From positions 1 through 64,000 of the forward strand of contig CABRNB010000002.1 in assembly GCA_902472225.1 (NCBI GenBank): a DNA stretch of 64,000 nucleotides. The letters are read 5' to 3'. Shown here piece by piece: positions 58,001 through 64,000 of this stretch. The position numbers were made by a program, and so were the translations under genes. How positions within the stretch are numbered: the stretch's first letter is position 1; each line of letters begins with the position of its first letter. The notes under the pieces are model-generated. The model did no database searches, had not been told where the DNA came from, and saw only the letters and a program-made list of their open reading frames with translations. Origin of the DNA: Caccousia sp900752115 (GTDB lineage: Bacteria; Bacillota; Clostridia; Oscillospirales; Acutalibacteraceae).

Positions 58001-58148
58001 GGGGCTTTTGCGAAACGAGCCCCATCAAATCCAAATGCGCAAAAACCGGCCTCATAAGAAAGCGGCAATCGCTTCTTTTCAGGCCGGTTTTTTTGCTGTT
58101 TTCTATTTTTGTACAGAGTGGCGTTGAATTTTCACTTTGCGCAATCCC
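58001..58148 (+). repeat. MITE-like repeat, copy B, carrying a terminator
   Basis: 148-bp element homologous to that at 8569-8715. Left end GGGGCTTTTGCGAAAC, right end, read on the minus strand, GGGATTGCGCAAAGTG. Internal hairpin AAAAACCGGCC with GGCCGGTTTTTTT (about 58041-58094), which would end the antiporter transcript. The end hairpin GGGGCT/AGCCCC pairs differently from copy A (GGCTG/CAGCC), that is, with compensating changes. Confidence 0.6.
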
Positions 58149-58230
58149 GATCGGGGGAAGCTTTTTATCTACGCCTTGCACTTCAGGGGGCAGTCAGGTA
58201 GAATGGAAAAGAAGGGAGAGGGGGAGAGAA

Positions 58231-59679
58231 ATGGATTTTCTCTATGAAGCACTCAGAAAAAATCGGGACTCTGACATGTGTCCCATGCACATGCCGGGCC
58301 ACAAGCGAAATACCGGCCTGTTTCAGATGGATAATCCCTATGGCCTTGATATCACCGAGATAGAAGGGTTTGATAATCTTCATGACGCGCAGGGAATTCT
58401 GCGGGAAGCGATGGAGCGTGCGGCACAGCTTTGGGGTGCAAAGCAAACATGGTTCCTGATCAATGGAAGCTCATGCGGCGTTTTGGCTGCCGTTGCCGCC
58501 TGTACCAGATGGGGAGACGAGGTTCTGGTTGCACGAAACAGTCACAAATCCCTGTATAACGCCCTTTATCAAAATAATCTGCAGGCACACTATCTTTGTC
58601 CCGAGCAGATTCCCGGTTTTCAGGCCGCGGGGGGGATAACAGCGCAAATGGTGGAGCATGCCCTGCAGAAGCATCCGAATGTAAAGCTGATAGCTATTAC
58701 ATCGCCGACTTATGAGGGAGTCGTTTCTGATGTAAAGGCGATTGCCTATGCGGCTCACGCGAGGGGAATTCCACTTCTTGTGGACGAGGCGCACGGCGCG
58801 CATCTGGGGCTGGCGGATGGTTTTCCGGGCGGAGCTGTGCAGGCCGGCGCCGATCTGGTTGTGCAGAGCGTGCACAAAACGCTGCCTTCTTTGACGCAGA
58901 CTGCTGTTCTGCATCTTAACGGTTCGCTGGTGTCTCCTGTTTCGGTAGAACGGCAGTTGTCCCTTTATGAGAGCAGCAGCCCCTCTTATGTGTTGATGGC
59001 TTCTATCGACCGCTGTGTGTCTTTTTTGAGGAAACAAGGAAAGCAAGCATTTAAGCTTTACACGAAAAAGCTGGCCCGATTTGAGGAAGAAACGCGCTCA
59101 CTCCAAAATCTGTGCTTGCTTGGACGGGGAAAGGACGTGTATGGACGGCCGGGAAAATACGGGATTTATGCGCTCGATCCCTCCAAGATTGTAATGGGAA
59201 CCTTTTCCACGGATCTTACCGGTCCGGCCCTTATGCAGGCAATGCGTTCCCGTGAACATGTGGAACTGGAAATGGCAGCTCGTTCCTATGCGATTGCCAT
59301 GACAAGCCTTTGTGACAGTGAGGAAAATTTCCGGCGGCTTGCAAAAGCACTTCTGCGTCTCGACGCACAGGCCGGGCGGGCAAAAGAATTTCAGACAGAG
59401 AAAATCTCCGTCTTTCCGTTACCCGAACGTGTGTTGTCGCTCCGGGAGGCGGAGGAGTCGGAGGGGATTGTTCTGCCGCTTCATCAGGCGGTTGGCAGTA
59501 TTTCCCGGGAAACCGTGATTGCGTATCCTCCCGGAATTCCGCTGATTGTTCCCGGCGAGCGGGTTGACAGCAGTTTTCCGGAACACATCCGTGTACTCCG
59601 GAAAGCCGGCGTAGCACTCAGCAACACGCGCCGCGCGGACATTCAAACCATTGATACGGTGAGGAAAAGCGGAATCTGA
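58231..59679 (+). CDS. Aminotransferase class I/II-fold PLP enzyme of the Orn/Lys/Arg decarboxylase family
   Basis: 482 residues. Family signature MPGHKRNTG at about 20, GSSCGVLAA, LLVDEAHGAHL, PLP Lys in QSVHKTLPSLTQ. The short length (about 480 against over 700 for inducible forms) fits the YaaO/SpeA-like group seen in Firmicutes. Could be arginine, lysine or ornithine decarboxylase; substrate not determined. ATG after GGGGGAGAG. Confidence 0.9.
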   Translation: MDFLYEALRKNRDSDMCPMHMPGHKRNTGLFQMDNPYGLDITEIEGFDNLHDAQGILREAMERAAQLWGAKQTWFLINGSSCGVLAAVAACTRWGDEVLVARNSHKSLYNALYQNNLQAHYLCPEQIPGFQAAGGITAQMVEHALQKHPNVKLIAITSPTYEGVVSDVKAIAYAAHARGIPLLVDEAHGAHLGLADGFPGGAVQAGADLVVQSVHKTLPSLTQTAVLHLNGSLVSPVSVERQLSLYESSSPSYVLMASIDRCVSFLRKQGKQAFKLYTKKLARFEEETRSLQNLCLLGRGKDVYGRPGKYGIYALDPSKIVMGTFSTDLTGPALMQAMRSREHVELEMAARSYAIAMTSLCDSEENFRRLAKALLRLDAQAGRAKEFQTEKISVFPLPERVLSLREAEESEGIVLPLHQAVGSISRETVIAYPPGIPLIVPGERVDSSFPEHIRVLRKAGVALSNTRRADIQTIDTVRKSGI

Positions 59680-59696
59680 CTTTCGCTGTTCAGGCT

Positions 59697-59873
59697 TCAA
59701 ATCTGTTTGTTGACAATTTTGTATTCATCCCCCATTCGAAAATAGGGACATTCAGCGGTTTTTCGCATCATAAAGTCGAACATTTCATCTTCGTCAAGTT
59801 CAATTACGCAGCGTCTTTCTCCGGTCTCATAGTCCTGTTCGAAATTGCAGCAATAGTCGCAGTTTGTTTGCAT
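59697..59873 (-). CDS. DUF6472-type small Cys protein
   Basis: 58 residues: MQTNCDYCCNFEQDYETG at the start, DEDEMFDFMM and CPYFRMGDEYKIVNKQ. Cys at CDYCC, RRC and CPY form a likely zinc site. Recognised as DUF6472 from its size and motif. ATG after GGGAGGGAA. Confidence 0.85.
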   Translation of the reverse strand: MQTNCDYCCNFEQDYETGERRCVIELDEDEMFDFMMRKTAECPYFRMGDEYKIVNKQI

Positions 59874-59963
59874 GACATTCCCTCCTTTTTTCGTTATTTT
59901 ACCACATCCGGCCGCCCTGCGCAAAGGCTTCGGACACTTCGGACACAATGAAATCTTATCCTT

Positions 59964-59994
59964 GGGAGACGGCAATCCACCGTCTCCCTTTTTC
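59964..59994 (+). terminator. Intrinsic terminator, plus strand
   Basis: GGGAGACGG with CCGTCTCCC, then TTTTTC. No plus-strand gene lies immediately before it; it would end transcripts from the decarboxylase gene after they cross the DUF6472 gene antisense. Confidence 0.75.
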
Positions 59995-60177
59995 TTTGCC
60001 TGCAATACCTGTCCGGTTTTGTTGCTTAAGACGTCTGCTCTTCGCAGACAAAGGCATAAAGCGCCGGAGAAGATGAAAAGCACGTGTGTGCGTGCCGGCA
60101 GCCGGTAAATATGTGCTTTTGTTTGGAAAAATGCGTTTGAATTCATGAATTCGATGCATGATTCACAAAAATGCAGG

Positions 60178-60206
60178 TTGTTCTGTCTCAAAATATATTT
60201 TACAAT
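60178..60206 (+). promoter_or_regulatory. Promoter upstream of the ABC exporter remnant
   Basis: TTGTTC (60178-60183), 17-nt spacer, TACAAT (60201-60206). Confidence 0.5.
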
Positions 60207-60350
60207 GATAGTACTCTCACCCCAAAGGGGGAGCCGAGAAATCTTGCTGGATCGGACGCTGGGTTCAGTAAATGGGAAAACAGCAGGCGGCGCTGTGCGG
60301 CTGAGTGTTTGTCTGCCAGAGAGCGATCCGAAGTGCGAGGAGGGAAACGC
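60207..60350 (+). other. Structured-looking leader of the ABC exporter remnant
   Basis: About 140 nt with a CACCCC-AAA-GGGGG hairpin near the start and GCGGCGCTGTGCGGC-type pairing further on. No riboswitch class was recognised. Confidence 0.25.
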
Positions 60351-61025
60351 ATGAAAACAACCTATGGACTGTGGCAAAATCTTATGTATGTCCTGCGTCA
60401 GATGAAGAAATATGCAGGGCGTTCTTTCCGCATGATTTGGCTGAGTATTCCGATGAAGGTAGCACTGCCGCTGATAGGAATTCTTCTTCCGAATCTTGTG
60501 GTGCGTGCGGTTACGGAACAGGCGGACAGTGCACGTTTGTTTTTGGCTGTAGTGGGGCTTGGCCTTGCGGCCGTTGTGTGCAGTTTTGCCGAGCAGTATG
60601 CTGCCGGTGTGATGGAAGGGGAGCAGAGCCGGTTTTGTCAAAGCCTTGACGATCTGCTGTTTGAGAAAAGGCTCCACTGTGATTACGAAAATCTGGAGAA
60701 CAAGGAGCTTTCCGGAAAATTTGATGAAGCGGAAAATTATATCTGGGATTATCGCCGCAGTCTCTCACAGGCGGCGGTTTGCCTGACTCTTCTTGGTTCC
60801 GGAATCTTTGGGTTTCTCGTTTATCTTTCCGTGCTGCGGATGCTCCCCGTTTGGCTGCTTCTGCTCATGACAGCCTGTACGGTCGTGAGTTTCCTTTTTT
60901 CCGATTTGGGAGATAGGGAGCGGAGAAAAAGAAAGGATCATTTCGGGGAAGGCGTCAGGCGCTTTGCTTATCTGCAGGATGCCTCAGCGGATCCCAAGGC
61001 AGGAAAGGATTTCCTCGGACAGTGA
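60351..61025 (+). pseudogene. ABC exporter (permease-ATPase) fragment, C terminus lost
   Basis: 224 residues. It matches the first third of fused permease/ATPase exporters: membrane segments (VALPLIGILLPNLVV, FLAVVGLGLAAVVCSFAEQY) and VRRFAYLQDASADPKAGKDF, the stretch that in intact proteins continues into DIRLY and further helices. It then stops abruptly at 61025. The ATPase domain is absent. ATG after GAGGAGGG and its own promoter are intact, so it may still be expressed. Confidence 0.8.
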
Positions 61026-61805
61026 ATTTATTTTCCTCAAGCTGTTCACCACAGGAAGCAGCTCGGTGTATTCCTTCGCGACCTTTTTGGCCTTTCTCGG
61101 TCCGCTGGTTGGGATCACGCTTGGCTTTGACGCCGTGACCAACGAGCGATCGCAGGGTACGCTGAACCGCCTGGCGGCGCAGCCCATTTATCGCGATTCC
61201 ATTATCAACGCCAAGTTTCTGGCTGGAGCGGCGGTGATCTTTCTCCTGGTCTTTACGCTGGGGTTTTATGTCAGCGGTATAGGGCTGCTTCGGCTTGGGA
61301 TTGCTCCCAGTCTGGAGGAGGTGCTGCGTGTCCTGGTCTTCCTGGTGTTTGCCGGTGTGTATCTGTCTGTATGGCTGGCGTTGGCAGTGATTTTCTCGGT
61401 GATCTGCCGCCACGCTGCCACGGCAGCACTGATTTGCATTTCCATCTGGTTGTTTTTCAGTCTGTTCATGAGTCTTGTTGCCAACGGGATTGCAAATGCT
61501 GTTTTCCCGCTCAAAGGCTTTGAGGGACTGATGAACATGGAGAGCAATTATAATCTGGCTTTGGCGCTCAACCGTATTTCTCCGTACTATCTTTTCAGTG
61601 AGGCGGCTTCCACCATTCTCAACCCGAGCGTGCGCTCCATCGGTATTGTTACGGTGTCTCAGACGTCCGGTGCGATCTCGAGCACACTCCCGCTGGGGCA
61701 GAGCCTTCTTCTGATTTGGCCTCATTGGTTGTCATGGTTGCCCTTGCTCTTATCGGTTTTGCCGCCGCTTACCTGAGTTTCATGCGTCAGGAGCTGCGTG
61801 TCTAA
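61012..61805 (+). pseudogene. ABC-2 permease fragment, N terminus lost and 3' frameshift
   Basis: The frame resumes mid-protein (SEFIFLKLFTTG, FDAVTNERSQGTLNRLAAQP) with typical ABC-2 features and several membrane segments, with no proper start. Near 61718-61722 the original frame is lost: the current one stops at 61776, while the sequence from about 61720 in another frame gives SLVVMVALALIGFAAAYLSF ending QELRV at 61805. One missing T in a CATTGG stretch would explain it. Partner ATPase genes are absent. Confidence 0.8.
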
Positions 61806-61839
61806 GGCAGTCTGTCGAAAAGATTTGTCACTTTCTCCA

Positions 61840-61867
61840 TTGCGGCTGTTTTCTTTTTCTGTACAAT
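61840..61867 (+). promoter_or_regulatory. Possible promoter of the DUF554 gene
   Basis: TTGCGG (61840-61845), 16-nt spacer, TACAAT (61862-61867). Confidence 0.5.
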
Positions 61868-61912
61868 AAATATAGAATTATTTCTAATTTGTTGTAAGGG
61901 AAGAGAAAGTTC

Positions 61913-62644
61913 ATGCCAATCGGAGTCTTTGTCAATGTAGTGTCCGTTGTCCTCGGCGGCCTGTTTGGGGCGCTGGCAGGCCATAAGCTGCCGGCGTCTC
62001 TGAAAACGGAGCTCAATGTCGTGTTCGGCGTTTGCTCGATGGGAATAGGAATCAGTTCCATTGTTTTGATGAAAAACATGCCTGCCGTGATTTTCGCCGT
62101 TGTGGTGGGAACGACGGTTGGCCTTGCCTGCCGTCCTGGACTGGCGATTCGGCGCGGGGCAGAGTGGATGCAGAAGCCGATTGCCCGTCTGTTTCATTCC
62201 GGCCAGGGGAGTGTGAGCAGGGAAGAATTTTCCTCATCACTGGTCACGCTCGTTGTGCTTTTCTGTGCGAGCGGCACAGGAATTTACGGTACGCTGACCT
62301 CCGGCATGACGGGAGATCATACGATCCTGATTGCCAAATCGGTGCTTGATCTGTTTACTGCCGCTGTGTTTGCATGCAACCTCGGTGTTGTCGTCTCGGC
62401 GGTGGCTGTGCTGCAGCTCATTGTTTTTCTGGCGTTGTTTTTCTGCGCCAAGTTGATTTTCCCGCTCACAACGCCGGATATGATTGACGATTTCAAAGCG
62501 TGCGGCGGGATTCTGATGCTTGCCACAGGCTTCCGCATGGCAAAGATCAAGGAGTTTCCCGTTGCGGATATGATTCCGGCTATGATTCTTGTCATGCCGG
62601 TGAGCTGGCTGTGGAGCGGCTGGCTGCTGCCGCTGCTTTCCTAG
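61913..62644 (+). CDS. DUF554 family membrane protein
   Basis: 243 residues with about seven hydrophobic segments. It starts MPIGVFVNVVSVVLGGLFGA and shows GVCSMGIGISSIV and CGGILMLATGFRM, all typical of DUF554 (YdfK-like). Possible transporter; function unknown. ATG after AAGGGAAGAG. Confidence 0.93.
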   Translation: MPIGVFVNVVSVVLGGLFGALAGHKLPASLKTELNVVFGVCSMGIGISSIVLMKNMPAVIFAVVVGTTVGLACRPGLAIRRGAEWMQKPIARLFHSGQGSVSREEFSSSLVTLVVLFCASGTGIYGTLTSGMTGDHTILIAKSVLDLFTAAVFACNLGVVVSAVAVLQLIVFLALFFCAKLIFPLTTPDMIDDFKACGGILMLATGFRMAKIKEFPVADMIPAMILVMPVSWLWSGWLLPLLS

Positions 62645-62669
62645 AGAGAACAGCAAGGAGAGGACAAAC

Positions 62670-62712
62670 AAAACCGGCGCATCCGGGCTGAAAGCCTGAA
62701 TGCGCCGGTTTT
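62670..62712. terminator. Terminator after the DUF554 gene
   Basis: AAAACCGGCGCAT with ATGCGCCGGTTTT, 13-bp perfect stem, T-rich on both sides; also close to the convergent DUF3267 gene end. Confidence 0.8.
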
Positions 62713-62730
62713 ATCATTGACGGGGTTCCA

Positions 62731-63321
62731 TCAGCGTTTTTTATTGTAGACCGTCATGGAGACACCCTCGTCTTGTACGAGAATGTCTGCCGGGAGGCGA
62801 AGAAAACGGACGGTGACATACAGATCTCCTGCCGCACCGCTGAGGTTTGCAATCTGGATACAGTACACCGGCCAGAACCACGCAATCGGCAGCGTACACA
62901 CAAGCACGTGAAGGACTATGCCCCACACCACGATCGGCGCAAGCGCGATAACGAGGTAGCGGGATTTGCTGAAATAGGCGTCGCTTCCCGCAAATGCATA
63001 CAGACCGGTAAAGCCGTATTTTGCCCGCTTTCCGCTGAACAGATGGATGAAGAGACCGTGTACCAGTTCATGAAGCACAAGGTAAACAACGAGTCCGCCC
63101 ATTAATACAACAAATTGAAGCAGCAGCCCGCCCCCCTCCGTTGAAGTGAGGAACGGAGCCTCGGGGCGCAGCAATAAACCAGCTGCGGCGGCGAGGACGG
63201 CAATCAAAAGCGCCAGCAGGTTGATGAGGAGGGAGAGCTTTTGGTCCTTCTGTAAATCAATCTCAAGCAGCTTTCCATATCCCTCCGGCAGAGAAAAGAC
63301 GTCAGCGGTATTGCGTTTCAT
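62731..63321 (-). CDS. DUF3267 putative membrane zinc protease
   Basis: 196 residues. HExxH zinc site in LVLHELVHGLF between two hydrophobic segments, and GAAGDLYVT near the C terminus as in DUF3267. Four to five hydrophobic segments. ATG after GGAGAGG. Eighteen nt after the SCP2 gene. Confidence 0.88.
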   Translation of the reverse strand: MKRNTADVFSLPEGYGKLLEIDLQKDQKLSLLINLLALLIAVLAAAAGLLLRPEAPFLTSTEGGGLLLQFVVLMGGLVVYLVLHELVHGLFIHLFSGKRAKYGFTGLYAFAGSDAYFSKSRYLVIALAPIVVWGIVLHVLVCTLPIAWFWPVYCIQIANLSGAAGDLYVTVRFLRLPADILVQDEGVSMTVYNKKR

Positions 63322-63339
63322 CCGGATCCTCTCCGATCG

Positions 63340-63660
63340 TTATTTCATCAGCTTTTTGAGCAGCAGAGCCTTTTCAATGGAGCCGTCGATTTTAAGCTTG
63401 CGGAAGGTGAAGGCCGCGACAGGATCCAGCTGTCCGGAGGCGATCTTGATCAATGTTTCCGCCGAGCAGGTAAAGCGGGCGTCCCGGTCGTGGTAGTCGT
63501 ACGGCTCCACAGAAAGCTTACCGTTTTTGAGCTCCACATAGAAGGTTCCGGCTGCCTCGCCTGTGATATCAATTTGGTAGGCGACGTTCTCATGAATGTC
63601 ACTTACATCGGCCTGCATCAGCTTTTCTTTTGCTTTTTCAAAAAATTCCTGAAATGTCAT
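63340..63660 (-). CDS. SCP2 sterol-binding domain protein
   Basis: 106 residues. MTFQEFFEKAKEKL at the start, then the lipid-binding SCP2 fold (YVELKNGKLSVEP, CSAETLIKIASGQLDPVAAF, LKIDGSIEKALLLKKL). The ATG at 63660 has an AAGGAGG site. Upstream of the DUF3267 gene, so both may be in one operon. Confidence 0.9.
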   Translation of the reverse strand: MTFQEFFEKAKEKLMQADVSDIHENVAYQIDITGEAAGTFYVELKNGKLSVEPYDYHDRDARFTCSAETLIKIASGQLDPVAAFTFRKLKIDGSIEKALLLKKLMK

Positions 63661-63707
63661 ATCGGTGTCCTCCTTCTTTTTTGCACTGAAAAAAGACGCT
63701 GTGTTTT

Positions 63708-64000
63708 TCAGTGTTCCCGTTTTCTCCATTCCGTTTCCAGAATTCCATAGAGCATAATATCCGTCCAATGGCCGGTATTATTGCGGATGTGGCTGCGCAG
63801 TACACCTTCCGGCTTCATGCCCAGCCGGAGCATCAGGCGTACCGATCGATTGCCGTCCGTTGTTTCCGCAAACACGCGGTGTGCATGCCGGACCGTGAAG
63901 GCATAGGATAAAAGCGCCCGGCAGGCTTCTTGCGCGTATCCCATTCCCCAGTATTGACGGTTGAAGAACCATCCGGCTTCATAGACGTCTGCCGTTTCTT
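63708..64000 (-). CDS. GNAT-family N-acetyltransferase, 5'-truncated by window
   Basis: RimJ/RimL-type acetyltransferase: the frame is open to the window edge. It shows ADVYEAGWFFNRQYWGMGYA (acetyl-CoA loop GMGYAQEA), RVFAETTDGNRSVRLMLRLG and GMKPEGVLRSHIRNN, then DIMLYGIL near the C terminus. Likely modifies a protein or small amine; the substrate is not predictable. Confidence 0.92.
   Translation of the reverse strand, partial: ETADVYEAGWFFNRQYWGMGYAQEACRALLSYAFTVRHAHRVFAETTDGNRSVRLMLRLGMKPEGVLRSHIRNNTGHWTDIMLYGILETEWRKREH

Noticed and set aside
1..64000. CRISPR array, prophage or intact insertion sequence
   Set aside because: No set of regularly spaced repeats, phage structural genes, integrase or transposase was recognised anywhere in the window.

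Overview
The window reads as a chromosomal segment of an endospore-forming Clostridia bacterium, probably of the Oscillospiraceae/Ruminococcaceae type. The evidence is a nearly complete spoIIIA engulfment operon, GC-rich coding sequence with strong AGGAGG-type ribosome binding sites, many GTG/TTG starts, and families typical of gut Clostridia (DUF6472, DUF5058, DUF1846, YtrA-type ABC operons, ECF transporters). No phage, plasmid, CRISPR array or intact insertion sequence was seen. Taxonomy is inferred from gene content only.

Layout, left half. 1-4.4 kb holds spoIIIAA (5' cut by the window edge) to spoIIIAH. 4.6-8.5 kb is a tightly overlapping housekeeping operon (nusB, a TsaD paralogue, xseA, xseB, ispA) behind a promoter-plus-terminator leader. 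8.6-13.1 kb carries minus-strand genes: a HAD phosphatase, a DUF4130-type protein, its radical SAM partner under an apparent LexA/SOS-controlled promoter, and a fruK-like sugar-phosphate kinase. 13.2-17.7 kb holds a 40-residue ORF and a peptide-use operon (PepC, DUF5058 and a second membrane protein, M20 peptidase). 17.8-21.6 kb is a self-regulated GntR/YtrA ABC operon. 21.7-26.9 kb is a five-gene operon with an ECF transporter (S component, fused double ATPase, EcfT), a PHP phosphoesterase and an RpiR regulator. 27-30.3 kb has a C39-like membrane protease, a HisJ-like PHP protein in AT-rich DNA, and a lipoprotein with a terminator in its leader.

Layout, right half. 30.6-34.4 kb encodes a heterodimeric ABC exporter with one degenerate ATP site. 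34.5-36.1 kb is AT-rich: a Cys-rich DUF3795-like gene, a GC-rich island that folds well, and two tRNA-Ser genes. 36.4-39.3 kb is a two-component system. 39.6-43.9 kb carries one-carbon, tRNA-modification and salvage genes (fhs, tsaE, tsaB, rpiB, upp). 44-52.2 kb holds a flavin oxidoreductase-like gene, lacZ, glgB, manA, an HD hydrolase and a gamma-carbonic anhydrase-like protein. 52.3-59.9 kb has DUF1846, a nuclease-helicase fusion, a CPA2 antiporter, an Orn/Lys/Arg decarboxylase-type enzyme and DUF6472. 60.3-61.8 kb contains a deletion scar joining pieces of two different ABC transporters. The end holds DUF554, DUF3267, SCP2 and a GNAT gene cut by the window.

Most worth following up: the LexA-like boxes on the radical SAM/DUF4130 pair, a roughly 148-bp MITE-like element present twice and carrying a terminator, the structured island by the tRNA-Ser genes, and two promoters that are each followed at once by an intrinsic terminator (before nusB and before the lipoprotein gene).
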